The position numbers and the translations under genes were made by a program. A stretch of DNA of 55,984 bases from the NCBI GenBank assembly GCA_035626155.1, contig DASPOF010000084.1, positions 1 to 55,984 of the forward strand, written 5' to 3'. Origin of the DNA: DASPOF01 sp035626155 (lineage in GTDB: Bacteria; Desulfobacterota; Binatia; Binatales; Binataceae). Positions 25,205-33,768 of the stretch are shown here, piece after piece. A model generated the notes under the pieces. That model was given only the letters and a program-made list of their open reading frames with translations. It was not told the origin of the DNA and searched no databases. Position 1 is the stretch's first letter. Each line of letters starts with the position of its first letter.

Positions 25205-26783
25205 GTTCTACCCGATTCTGCCCGGGGCACCGCCATCGAAGGGCGGCCCGCAGGAGGTCGGCAACAAAGCCTGGAATCTGATGCTCATGGCGGAGATTGG
25301 CCTTCCCGTGCCCCCTGCCTTCGTGCTGCCCACCGCCTGGTGCCGGCGGTTTCCAGCGGCAAACGAACCGGTTCTGAAAGACGTTTTGGCGAAGGGTATC
25401 GCCAAGCTGGAAACCGCGACCGGCTTGGGATTTGGGGCGATGCGCCGGCCGTTGCTCGTCTCGGTTCGTTCGGGGGCTGCCGTCTCGATGCCGGGGATGA
25501 TGGAAACCGTGTTGGATGTCGGCCTGAACGAGGACATCGTCGAAGGCCTGATTCGCTTGACCGGTAATCCGCGTCTGGCCTGGGACAGCTACCGCCGGCT
25601 GGTGCAGGGCTACGCGGAGGTGGTGGCGAATTTACCGACGGCGCCGTTCGACTCGCTGGTCGCGGCGGCAATGGGGCGGGCCGAGGCCGAAAGCGAGCAG
25701 GAGCTCGATCATCGCGAACTTCGGACGCTGACAACGGCAATGCTGGATTGCTACCGGACGCTGGCCGGCAAAGCCTTTCCGGCGAATCCTTACGAGCAAC
25801 TCGCGGAGGCCGCGGTGGCGGTGTTCCGTTCCTGGTTTGCGCCGAAGGCAGCCAGTTACCGCCGATTGAACGATATCAGCGACGACCTTGGTACGGCGGT
25901 GACTGTACAGACCATGGTGTATGGAAATGCCGGGAGCACTTCGGGCGCCGGCGTCGCCTTCACCCGCAATCCTGCAACCGGCGCGCGGGAGCTGTATTAC
26001 GACTTCCAATTCAACGCGCAGGGCGCGGATGTGGTCGCGGGGCGGCACAAACTGCCCGCCCACGAGCGCCTGCCGCTGGTCCTGCCAGCCGTCTGGGCGC
26101 GGCTGAACGAGATCGGCCGCGAGCTGGAAGGACTGTTCGGCGACGCACAGGAATTCGAGTTTACGATCCAATCCGGTGTGCTGTTCCTGCTTCAGACGCG
26201 GCGAGCCGAGCGCACCGACTGGGCCGCGCTGGCGATTGCCGTGGACATGGTTGCTGAAGGGCTCCTGACGGCCAACGACGCGCTCGCACGGCTTGCCAGC
26301 ATCGATCTGAATTCCGTAGTCCGAACGAGTTTCGCCCTGCCCGTGCCCGAAACCGTGGCGGTGGCGCAAGTGGCGGGCATGGGCGTGGCAAGCGGCGCAC
26401 TCGCGCTGGATTCTCGTGCGGTGAAGCGCCTGACGGCGGCGGGAATACCGGCGATCCTCGTGCGGCTGGAAACTGTAACGACTGATATCGAGAGCATGGC
26501 TTTGGCCGCCGGGATCCTCACTGGTTCGGGAGGGCGCACCTCCCACGCGGCGGTGGTGGCACGCCAGCTTCGCAAGATATGCCTCGTGGCATGCCCAGGG
26601 CTTGTAATCGATCTTGTCCGCCGCCAGTGCCGCATTGGGGGCGTAGTTCTGAAAGAGGGCGACTTTCTGTCGCTGAACGGCAATACCGGAGAGGTTCACC
26701 TTGGCCGGCTAACCCAGGTGACCGAGCGGCCGGAACGGGCGCTCGCCGCTATCGCCGCCTGGCGTGCAGCAGCGGCGGCGTAG
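25197..26783 (+). CDS. PPDK-like protein: ATP-binding and phosphohistidine domains only
   Basis: A 528-residue protein homologous to the N-terminal two-thirds of pyruvate phosphate dikinase. The nucleotide-binding part shows SVRSGAAVSMPGMMETVL and GTAVTVQTMVYGN, both PPDK hallmarks, and the central swivelling domain shows GGRTSHAAVVARQ with the phosphorylatable His450. The C-terminal PEP/pyruvate barrel (about 350 residues in full PPDK of about 875) is absent, and the chain ends naturally after the His domain with an intact stop. So it could phosphorylate its histidine from ATP but needs another acceptor. The GTG start at 25197 overlaps the PhoU-like gene. Not a simple broken PPDK: there is no downstream barrel fragment before the next gene. 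Confidence 0.85.
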   Translation: MAEFYPILPGAPPSKGGPQEVGNKAWNLMLMAEIGLPVPPAFVLPTAWCRRFPAANEPVLKDVLAKGIAKLETATGLGFGAMRRPLLVSVRSGAAVSMPGMMETVLDVGLNEDIVEGLIRLTGNPRLAWDSYRRLVQGYAEVVANLPTAPFDSLVAAAMGRAEAESEQELDHRELRTLTTAMLDCYRTLAGKAFPANPYEQLAEAAVAVFRSWFAPKAASYRRLNDISDDLGTAVTVQTMVYGNAGSTSGAGVAFTRNPATGARELYYDFQFNAQGADVVAGRHKLPAHERLPLVLPAVWARLNEIGRELEGLFGDAQEFEFTIQSGVLFLLQTRRAERTDWAALAIAVDMVAEGLLTANDALARLASIDLNSVVRTSFALPVPETVAVAQVAGMGVASGALALDSRAVKRLTAAGIPAILVRLETVTTDIESMALAAGILTGSGGRTSHAAVVARQLRKICLVACPGLVIDLVRRQCRIGGVVLKEGDFLSLNGNTGEVHLGRLTQVTERPERALAAIAAWRAAAAA

Positions 26784-26800
26784 CACCCTTTCAGGCTCCT

Positions 26801-27652
26801 TTAGCGGCGACCCGGCCATCCGCTGGGAAACAGCAGCGTCAGTTGCGCGCGGATCATCCATTGCGCACCGCCTTCAGGACGCTTGATGAAATCGTATGAG
26901 CCGATCTGCAAGCTCACTGACTGCGATCCGATGTTGAACGCTTTGCCTATGTCCGCTCCGATTGGCACTACCCACGCATCGCTCGCATCCGCGGTCCAGT
27001 CGCACGATATCTGCGGATCGATTTGCGCGTACCATCCGCTTTCGAGGTTGTAGCTGACCTCCGGTTCTATATAGGTGGAGTTCACGCTTCCGCGCTTGCG
27101 ATCGCCGGCAAACGACATCAGATGATTGGCGAGTACACCGGCAAACCATGGGCCGTTCGAATATACAATCGCGCCGGTCGGACCAGCAGACCATCTTCCT
27201 GTTCCCAACTGCTTGCCGGTGGCGGTGGGAAATTCGAAAATCGGACCGATGCCCCAAATCCATTCACTCGCGCCGTGCGGGGTAAAGTAAAAAGCTGTCT
27301 GCAGATCGTTCAGACCGAACTGCTCGTGTGGACTTGGGAGATAGATCATCGACTGGTTCGGCTGCACTATCAGATCCCATTGGCTGGTCAGGCGAAACGG
27401 AAACAGCGGCTCGAGGTTAATGCTTTCCCCGGCGTTGTGCTCCGGGCCGATCCGAAATCCGATCGCCGCCTGGAGCGGCACCTTGACAAAGTCCTCGAAA
27501 GGATTGTGCACGCTCTTGGCCAGATCCTGCGGCGAGATCGCAGGAGTCGATACGGGTGTAGCTTCCTGCGCTCGCGCTGACGGCGCGAGAACCGAGCCGA
27601 TAGTCAGGCACCAAAGCAAGCTCAGGACGCGCGTCCCGCGCGAAAATCTCAC
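26801..27652 (-). CDS. Outer-membrane beta-barrel-like protein, paralogue B
   Basis: A 283-residue exported protein with signal peptide VLSLLWCLTIGSVLAPSARA|QE. The mature part has the same core motif as the protein at 21620-22543 (GIGPIFEFPTAT...GRWSAGPTGAIVYSNGPW...SFAG) and alternating beta-strand composition to the end, indicating a barrel in the outer membrane. The GTG at 27652, with GGAG about 7 bases upstream, is preferred; the frame stays open for 222 codons further upstream, but that part is not this protein: it holds the remnant of a solute-binding/receptor gene. Convergent with the PPDK-like gene (17-bp gap). Substrate unknown. Confidence 0.7.
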   Translation of the reverse strand: MRFSRGTRVLSLLWCLTIGSVLAPSARAQEATPVSTPAISPQDLAKSVHNPFEDFVKVPLQAAIGFRIGPEHNAGESINLEPLFPFRLTSQWDLIVQPNQSMIYLPSPHEQFGLNDLQTAFYFTPHGASEWIWGIGPIFEFPTATGKQLGTGRWSAGPTGAIVYSNGPWFAGVLANHLMSFAGDRKRGSVNSTYIEPEVSYNLESGWYAQIDPQISCDWTADASDAWVVPIGADIGKAFNIGSQSVSLQIGSYDFIKRPEGGAQWMIRAQLTLLFPSGWPGRR

Positions 27653-27670
27653 AGCCTGCTCCACCGTGTT

Positions 27671-27850
27671 GCCGAACCACTTCGGGCTGAGAGGTTGATA
27701 GGTACCGATTTCATGCAGCGTCAAGATTGCAAAGTTGATTCTTCGGTGCAACGCACTGCAGAGTTGAGCCGCGAACGCGATTGGCGCGCAGTTGAACGGC
27801 GAAGAGTATGATTGGGTACTCGCAGCAAAGCCGGTTATGATGTCGTCCGC
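27671..27850 (-). pseudogene. Remnant C-terminus of a glutamate-receptor-like/solute-binding gene
   Basis: Translated on the - strand, this stretch reads SPFNCAPIAFAAQL, then SALHRRINFAILTL, then GTYQPLSPKWFG. It aligns without gaps to the last 44 residues of the receptor-like protein at 17875-18987 (PEFNVSPLAFTFQL, SPLRRKVNGALLAL, GTYEQLYKKWFG). There is no upstream solute-binding lobe, pore or start codon, so it is a decayed gene tail. It is in frame with the outer-membrane protein gene and continues into it without a stop. Upstream of about 27850 similarity fades. The rest of the gap to the SDR gene at 28019 shows nothing else. Confidence 0.7.
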
Positions 27851-28018
27851 CGGCCGCCTCGTCGAAGCCGTGCTGCACGGCGTGCGGATTGAGGCTGGAG
27901 GCGCTTCGAGGACCTTGCGGCTTACGCGAGACGCGGCAGGATGAGACATAGGGTGGTCCATCGCTCGTGACTGAGAGATTCCGATGAGCCTTCGACTTGA
28001 TACGATTAGGTGCGGCCT

Positions 28019-28786
28019 ATGACGACAAGCGCTTGCAGCGGGAAGGTCGTGCTCGTGGTCGGCGGTACGCGAGGGATTGGGCGCGCCGCGGTCCTCGCTC
28101 TTGCCGAAGCGGGCGCGGCGGTCATTCCAACCGGACGGTCGCGCGAGAACGCTGAGAGCGCCGCTGACGAGGCGCGGCGATCCGGCGTGGAGTCTTTCCC
28201 GCTGGTTTTCGATGTCACCGATCCGGTGGCTTCCGCCGAAGCGACTGCCGAGGTCGTCCGGCGTCTTGGGCGGCTTGACGCACTCGTCGTAAGCGCGGGA
28301 ATCAATCCGTACTTCCACCGGGCGGAGGAGGTCACCGCCGAGATGTGGGATCGGCTCATGGCGGTAAACCTTCGCGGAGCGTTTTTCGCGGTCCAGGCTG
28401 CGGGGCGTCAGATGCTGGCTCAGGAAGCCGGCAGCATCGTATGCGTGTCCTCGGTTACCGCGGCTATGGGCGTGTCGCGCGGCTTGCCCTACGTGGCATC
28501 CAAAGGCGGACTCGACGCTATGGTCCGTTCTCTGGCTATCGAGTGGAGCCGCCGGGGGGTTCGGGTAAACGGCATAGCTCCCGGGTTCATCACGACGGAT
28601 CTCACCAAAGGGGTGCGCAAGAATCCCGCCATCAGGGACTCGATCCTGCGCGGGGTTCCTCTCGGCCGCTTTGGGTCCCCTGAAGAAGTCGCGGCATTGA
28701 TCGTTTACCTCGTGTCCGACGCATCGTCATACGTGACCGGCCAATCTTTCGTGATCGACGGGGGAATGGGGCTGGGACGTGCTTGA
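28019..28786 (+). CDS. SDR-family oxidoreductase
   Basis: A 255-residue classical short-chain dehydrogenase/reductase. The cofactor loop GGTRGIG lies near the N-terminus; SAGI is the NAG-equivalent, and the catalytic set Asn (in MAVNLRG), Ser (SSVTA) and YVASK is complete. The TG position in the first loop has Gly instead of Thr, a tolerated variation. The C-terminal SYVTGQSFVIDGGMGLG is typical of the fabG-like branch. It probably reduces or oxidises a hydroxy/keto group with NAD(P)H. The ATG at 28019 is used rather than the GTG at 28010, as AGGTG precedes it. It sits upstream of a CoA-related gene group but separated by about 320 bp, so may be transcribed separately. Confidence 0.92.
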   Translation: MTTSACSGKVVLVVGGTRGIGRAAVLALAEAGAAVIPTGRSRENAESAADEARRSGVESFPLVFDVTDPVASAEATAEVVRRLGRLDALVVSAGINPYFHRAEEVTAEMWDRLMAVNLRGAFFAVQAAGRQMLAQEAGSIVCVSSVTAAMGVSRGLPYVASKGGLDAMVRSLAIEWSRRGVRVNGIAPGFITTDLTKGVRKNPAIRDSILRGVPLGRFGSPEEVAALIVYLVSDASSYVTGQSFVIDGGMGLGRA

Positions 28787-29109
28787 GCGCGCATCGGAGT
28801 GTGCGTCGGGGCGAGGGAACGAAGCGGAGGGGCCTGGCGCGTGAAACAGTCCAGCGCTCTGCCGCCGCATCGGTCCTCCAGCCCGGGCCCTTTCAAGGGA
28901 GCTGCGGCAATCCCGCTCAAGTCGTGCGCGCGCATAGTGCGTCAGATCGCCCAGAGGCTCCTGTCCGCGAATTTTTGTTAGTACATACTCCCCTTACCCT
29001 TGGTCGTCCTTGACGGGCCGGGGTTTCGCGCTAACATGGCCCCGCGACGCCCGCCCACGAATCTTCGGCCGGTCCGCAAACCAAGAACGAGACAAAATAG
29101 GAGACGTGA
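28787..29109. other. Intergenic region upstream of acyl-CoA dehydrogenase
   Basis: No gene is supported in these 323 bp. It contains the promoter candidate at 29010-29037 and the AGGAGACG ribosome-binding site directly before the acyl-CoA dehydrogenase ATG. Confidence 0.4.
29010..29037 (+). promoter_or_regulatory. Candidate sigma-70-type promoter for the acyl-CoA dehydrogenase group
   Basis: TTGACG (29010-29015) and TAACAT (29032-29037) are spaced by 16 bp and lie about 70 bp before the start codon. Five of six bases match the -35 consensus and four of six the -10. No experimental support. Confidence 0.4.
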
Positions 29110-30276
29110 ATGTTCCAGACCCTGACCGAAGAACAAAAGCTGGTCCGCAAGGTCGCCCGAGAGTTCGTGGATAAGGAGGTGGCCCCGAGGGCGAAGCTGA
29201 TCGATCAAACCGGAGAATTCCCTTACGACCTGTGGAAGCGATGCGTAGAGCTGGGCTATCCCTCCATCCTCATCTCGAAGCAATATGGCGGTCTCGGGCT
29301 CGGACTGACGGAGTTCTGCCTGGTGCTCGAGGAGATCTCAAGACAGTCCCAGACTCTCGCGATCATATTGGATGCCTCGGTGACGCTCTGCTATCTGAAC
29401 GTCCAGTACGGCGGAACCGAGAAACAGAAGAAGAAATTCCTGCCGATGTGCATCGCCGGAAAGATTGGCGCCGTTTCCGCCACCGAGCCGTCGGGAACCT
29501 GGAACTACCCCGCATGGAAGACCAAAGCCGTGCGCGATGGCGACACCCTGGTCATCAACGGCGTGAAGCTGTTTTGCACGAACTCCCAGGCCGCCGACGT
29601 CTATTGCCTTGTATGCCACGTGGATAGCGAGCCGAACCCGAGGATGGTTATCGTCGAAAAGGGTTCGCCAGGATTCACTTTCGGCAAGATCGAAAAGAAA
29701 CTCGGCTGGAACGGTTCCAATACCGGAACGCTCTATTTCGACGACGCGCGCGTTCCAGTCGAAAATCTTTTGCCAGGCGCCACCGAAACCGATCCGCCCG
29801 GTGCGACGATGCGCGGGTTCTTTGAAAGCTGCGTGGGCATCGGCGCGATGTGCGTCGGCTCCGCCGCCGGGGCGCTGAAGCGGGCCTACGAATACACCAA
29901 GCAGCGCAACGTTCTCGGTCAGTACCTGATCGAGCATCAAAGCGTGGCGGATGCTATCGCGCGCTCGGCCATGGAAATCGAGCTATGCCGGAGACTCGTC
30001 TATCATACGGCGGCATTGATCGATGCCGGTCAGAGGCCAGCCCCCGGCGCGGCCATCAACTTCCTCGCCAGCGCGTGCAAAATCCAGGTGCCGGAAATGG
30101 CATCGCGCGTGTGCGACCTGGCGATTCAGCTACACGGCGGATCCGGCTACATGACCGATACCGACATCCACCGCTTCTGGCGCGATGTGCGCGCCTGCCA
30201 GATCGGGGAGGGGCCGACTTCGATGCATCTGGCCTACATGGCTGATTCGCTGAAAATCCACGACGGTTTGATTTAG
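29110..30276 (+). CDS. Acyl-CoA dehydrogenase
   Basis: A 388-residue FAD-dependent acyl-CoA dehydrogenase, which introduces a trans-2 double bond into an acyl-CoA and passes electrons to ETF. The N-terminal helical domain (FQTLTEEQKLVRKVAREFVDKEVAPRA), the FAD/substrate segment (AVSATEPSGTWN), and the C-terminal signature (LHGGSGYMTDTDIHRFWRDVRACQIGEGPTSM) are all present; the Glu in GEG matches the catalytic base position of short-chain types. The start ATG has AGGAGACG just upstream. It begins a + strand group with an SDR, an APH-fold kinase and an F420-type oxidoreductase. Chain-length specificity cannot be told. Confidence 0.93.
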   Translation: MFQTLTEEQKLVRKVAREFVDKEVAPRAKLIDQTGEFPYDLWKRCVELGYPSILISKQYGGLGLGLTEFCLVLEEISRQSQTLAIILDASVTLCYLNVQYGGTEKQKKKFLPMCIAGKIGAVSATEPSGTWNYPAWKTKAVRDGDTLVINGVKLFCTNSQAADVYCLVCHVDSEPNPRMVIVEKGSPGFTFGKIEKKLGWNGSNTGTLYFDDARVPVENLLPGATETDPPGATMRGFFESCVGIGAMCVGSAAGALKRAYEYTKQRNVLGQYLIEHQSVADAIARSAMEIELCRRLVYHTAALIDAGQRPAPGAAINFLASACKIQVPEMASRVCDLAIQLHGGSGYMTDTDIHRFWRDVRACQIGEGPTSMHLAYMADSLKIHDGLI

Positions 30277-30308
30277 CAGGGTGTCCCCCGGGCGCAATCG
30301 ATGAGGAA

Positions 30309-31097
30309 ATGAGACTCAAAAATCAGGTAGCTATCGTTACCGGCGCGAGCCGCGGCATGGGCGCCGAAATCGCCCTGACCCTCGCGCGCGAGGGTGCGGA
30401 CATCGCGCTGGCCGCGCGCACGGTCGCCGACGCGGACGTCGCCTACAAGAGCAGGCCCGGAACGATCTCGGACGTCGCCGCGAAGATCCGGGCGATGGGC
30501 CGCCGGGCATTGCCGATCAAGACCGACGTCGGGGTCAAAGCAGATTGCGATCGCCTGGTGCGGACCACCATCGAGCAGTTCGGCAAGATCGATATCCTGG
30601 TGAATTCAGCCTGGTTCGTGGAATTCACCGAGGCGCCGCTGAGCGACCTCATAGACGAGAAGAAGACCGAAGGGACCATCGCGACCTTCAAAGGCATCCT
30701 CGACCTCACCCGCGCCGTGTTACCGCACATGCAAGAGCGCAAGTACGGCAAGATCATCAATGTCACCAGCATCGGGGCCAAGCTCAAGGTACCGAATGCG
30801 CCTGTCTATTCCGCTTTGAAAGCGGGAGTTGCGCACTTCACCGCCTCGGTTGCCGCGGTGGTGGGGGCGCATGGTATCAACGTGAACTGCGTGGCGCCCG
30901 GAATCATCGAGACGCCCAGTACGCACGATTGCTATCCGTCGGCTACACATCAAATGTGGGGAGCGATGATTCCGCTCAGGCGGCTCGGAACGGAAACGGA
31001 AATTGCCGAGGCGGTACTCTTTCTCGCTGATCACGCCACCTCGGCCTACATCACCGGAACCACCATCAGCGTGGACGGCGGGCTGAGTCCTTTCTGA
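30309..31097 (+). CDS. SDR-family oxidoreductase
   Basis: A 262-residue classical SDR. TGASRGMG (cofactor loop, about residues 12-19), NSAW in place of the usual NNAG, and the catalytic Ser/Tyr/Lys in TSIGAK...VYSALKAG are visible. The C-terminal ITGTTISVDGGLSPF closes the family pattern. An inserted segment near residues 42-55 (KSRPGTISDVAAKI) suggests a dedicated subfamily rather than FabG. It follows the acyl-CoA dehydrogenase by 32 bp on the same strand and likely works on a hydroxyacyl-CoA or a cyclic alcohol in the same route. Substrate is inferred from context only. Confidence 0.92.
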   Translation: MRLKNQVAIVTGASRGMGAEIALTLAREGADIALAARTVADADVAYKSRPGTISDVAAKIRAMGRRALPIKTDVGVKADCDRLVRTTIEQFGKIDILVNSAWFVEFTEAPLSDLIDEKKTEGTIATFKGILDLTRAVLPHMQERKYGKIINVTSIGAKLKVPNAPVYSALKAGVAHFTASVAAVVGAHGINVNCVAPGIIETPSTHDCYPSATHQMWGAMIPLRRLGTETEIAEAVLFLADHATSAYITGTTISVDGGLSPF

Positions 31098-31134
31098 GGC
31101 CAGCCGTGCTCGTGCGCGGATCGATCGAACCCGG

Positions 31135-32253
31135 ATGAGACGGGAAAACACCAGGACCGGCAAGGCATCACGGGGGCGGCGGGGCGAACCGCGCGCCGCG
31201 CGCGTGCTGCGGCCGCCCGCTTTGCTTTCCTCGGTGGATGAGATCGACCGCACCTGGATGCAGAGCGTGTTCGCGCAGGCTCAAGTCGCAGTGCCGCGCA
31301 TCGCGAAGGTGGCGATCGAGCCCATCGGCCACGGCAATATGAGCGAGACGGTGAGAGTCGAACTCGCTTACGACAGCGAGCCGGGCGACGCGCCGCGCTC
31401 GGTGGTGTGCAAGTTTCACGCTCGCGACGTCCACCGGATGGAGATGGCCGCGCTCTTCGGCCCCTATCGGCGCGAGGCTGGCAGCTACGCGCTCCTGGGG
31501 CCGCAACCACCATTGCGCGTGCCGCGCCTGTACCACGCTGAAGTCTCGGCCGACAACCGGCAAAGCAATCTCGTCTTTGAGGATCTTTCCCCGTTTTGCG
31601 AGCCGGGCGACCAACTGGCGGGATGCGGCATCGCGGAGGCGAGGGCCGTGATTGCCGAGCTGTCCGGGCTGCACCGCCGCTTCTGGAGCGCCCCGGAGCT
31701 TTCATCGATGCCGTGGATGCCTTCTCGATCAGATCTTCCCGCGCACGGCGCGGCCATTCTGCATCAACGCTATACCGAACTCCTCTCCGATGAAGAATTC
31801 AGGATCATCGACGAGAGCCTCCCGGCGATCGCCGAATGGCTGGAGACCCCGCCGCGGACATTGACCTTCGTTCATGGAGATGCCCGCGTGGACAACATCA
31901 TGTTCGACCGCAGGAATCCTGCGGCGGTGCGCGCCTACTTCATCGACTGGCAGGGCTCGAGGAGCGGCGATGCGGCATCCGATGTGGCATATTTTCTCAG
32001 CAGCAGCATTTCTCCACAGGATAGGCGGTCATGCGAGCGTGAACTCGTAAGCGCCCACGCGGCCGCGATCGCCGAGGTCGATCCCTCATACACGCCAGAT
32101 GCGGCCTTCGCAGCCTACCGCCGCAATATCGTGTCGGGGCTGCATATGACCCTGGTCGCCACGTGCGTGATCCCCTACTCGACTCCGCACGTCGACAAGA
32201 TGCTCACGATTCTCGCGCGGCGCAATTGCGCTGCAATCCAGGACTGGCGCTGA
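31135..32253 (+). CDS. APH-fold phosphotransferase family protein
   Basis: A 372-residue protein with the aminoglycoside-phosphotransferase/choline-kinase fold. It shows GHGNMSETVRVEL near the N-terminus (nucleotide loop), VVCKFHA with the ATP-binding Lys, the catalytic loop FVHGDARVDNIMF (Asp, Asn), and the metal-binding Asp in YFIDWQGSRSGD. This DUF1679/ecdysteroid-kinase-like branch is common beside acyl-CoA genes in actinobacteria and soil proteobacteria, with unknown small-molecule substrates. The first 40 residues are basic and may not be translated; no better start with a ribosome-binding site is clear. It lies 37 bp after the SDR. Confidence 0.85.
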   Translation: MRRENTRTGKASRGRRGEPRAARVLRPPALLSSVDEIDRTWMQSVFAQAQVAVPRIAKVAIEPIGHGNMSETVRVELAYDSEPGDAPRSVVCKFHARDVHRMEMAALFGPYRREAGSYALLGPQPPLRVPRLYHAEVSADNRQSNLVFEDLSPFCEPGDQLAGCGIAEARAVIAELSGLHRRFWSAPELSSMPWMPSRSDLPAHGAAILHQRYTELLSDEEFRIIDESLPAIAEWLETPPRTLTFVHGDARVDNIMFDRRNPAAVRAYFIDWQGSRSGDAASDVAYFLSSSISPQDRRSCERELVSAHAAAIAEVDPSYTPDAAFAAYRRNIVSGLHMTLVATCVIPYSTPHVDKMLTILARRNCAAIQDWR

Positions 32254-32374
32254 GGCGGGCGATGAGTAATCGCGAACCTCGGGCCGGCTCCGCGCGCGCA
32301 ATCGGCCTGAGCTTCTGCGGCAAAAGACGAATAGCTAGTGCGGCGCGAGCCAGCGCCACAGGAGATGCGCAACG

Positions 32375-33475
32375 ATGACCACCCGACTGAACGAACTAGG
32401 ATTCTATGCACTCGGTGGCGCGCCGAAGACGCCGCAGGAGCTGTTCGAGGAATGCGCTGATGGCGAGGCGCTCGGGCTCGGCTCCGCCTTCATCTCGGAG
32501 CGCTTCAACATCAAGGAAGCGCTGACGCTCTGCGGCGCAGTCGGCGCGCTGACCCGCGAACTCGGGATCGCAACCGGGGTCACCAACCACAACACCCGCC
32601 ATCCGCTGGTCACCGCCGCGCATGCCACCACGATGCATCGGCTTACGGGCGGGCGCTACATGCTCGGTATCGGCCGCGGCATAAAGATGGCGATGCAGGT
32701 CTGGGGCCTTCCGACCGTCACCACCGCGCAGATGGAGGAGTTCATTACCCTCATGCGCCGGCTGTGGCGCGGCGAACGCATCCTCGGCTACCAGGGGCGG
32801 CTCGGAAAGTTTCCCCTCCTCCAGCTCGATGCAAGCTTCAACGAGGATATCCCGGTGGGCATCGCCGGCTTCGCCGAGAACACGCTCGCGATGGGCGGCC
32901 GGGTGTGCGATGCGGTCATCCTGCATACCTTCTTCACCGACGAAACCATGCTTCGCGTCGTGCGCACGGTGAAACAGGCTGCGGAGCAGGCCGGACGCAA
33001 TCCGGACCACGTTCGGGTGTGGTCGGTGTTCGCGACCGTGGGCGATCATCTGCCCGCGCCGTTGCGGCTCAAGAAGACCGTCGGGCGGCTCGCGACCTAT
33101 CTACAGGCTTACGGCGACTTGCTGGTGAAGACCAACCGCTGGGATCCGGCGCCGCTCAGGCGGTTTCGCGAGGACAAGATGGTCGCCAATTTCAGGGGCG
33201 CGATCGATCAGATCGCGACCACGCCGGAGTTGGAGCACATCGCAACCCTGATTCCCGAGGAATGGCTCGCGCCCGCGGCGACCGGCACGCCGCAGCGATG
33301 CGCGCAGAAGATCCTCGGTCAGTTCGATCTTGGCGCCGACGGGGTGATCCTGCACGGTGCGTCGCCGCGCGAGCTGGCGCCGATTCTCACCGCCTACCGC
33401 GAGGTGCGTCCCGCCCATCGCTTCGACCGCTGCGCCGCCAACCCCGGCGGAAAGCCGCTCGCGCGAGAGGGATAA
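32375..33475 (+). CDS. LLM-class F420-dependent oxidoreductase (TIGR03857-like)
   Basis: A 366-residue luciferase-like (beta/alpha) barrel protein. The N-terminus ELGFYALGGAPKTPQELFEECADGEALGLGSAFISERF and the central ATGVTNHNTRHPLVTAAHATTMHRLTGGR match the TIGR03857 group of putative F420-dependent oxidoreductases; cofactor type is inferred from that group. Such enzymes carry out hydride transfer on dehydrogenated or ketone substrates. It closes the acyl-CoA dehydrogenase - SDR - kinase group on the + strand, 121 bp after the kinase. The substrate is unknown. The ATG follows GGAGATG at normal spacing. Confidence 0.88.
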   Translation: MTTRLNELGFYALGGAPKTPQELFEECADGEALGLGSAFISERFNIKEALTLCGAVGALTRELGIATGVTNHNTRHPLVTAAHATTMHRLTGGRYMLGIGRGIKMAMQVWGLPTVTTAQMEEFITLMRRLWRGERILGYQGRLGKFPLLQLDASFNEDIPVGIAGFAENTLAMGGRVCDAVILHTFFTDETMLRVVRTVKQAAEQAGRNPDHVRVWSVFATVGDHLPAPLRLKKTVGRLATYLQAYGDLLVKTNRWDPAPLRRFREDKMVANFRGAIDQIATTPELEHIATLIPEEWLAPAATGTPQRCAQKILGQFDLGADGVILHGASPRELAPILTAYREVRPAHRFDRCAANPGGKPLAREG

Positions 33476-33725
33476 AGAGGGAAAGCAGAGGAAAGAAGTT
33501 GTACGCAAGGCTCCTTCCTAGTCGCCCGGGTAAAATTCGATAGTCTTCGTCATATGTAGGTGACATATAGCGGGCATTTGGTCTCATGAGCGGCGATTGG
33601 ATGTAGATTATGTACTCTCGTCCGAACGCAAAATAATAGACCGTCGAGGCGGGCCTGCGTCGTACCGCCAGGAAATCTGGCGCGCGGGAGAAATCGCAGA
33701 TCCGCGCGCATCCCGGCCAGATACT

Positions 33726-33768
33726 GCGTTCTCCGGTTCCTTTGCGCGACCGCGAATCGCGCGCGCAC
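33726..33768. repeat. Degenerate dispersed repeat, copy 1
   Basis: This 43-bp segment matches 54661-54703 at 34 of 43 positions without gaps, far from any gene similarity. Read on the complementary strand both copies encode RFA(V/I)A followed shortly by RRT, so they may derive from one ancestral coding or structured element. Flanks show weaker similarity. Confidence 0.5.

Noticed and set aside
25197..26783. Idea that the PPDK-like gene is a frameshifted full PPDK
   Set aside because: The remaining sequence to the next gene is 17 bp and shows no barrel motif in any frame, so the short form is native.
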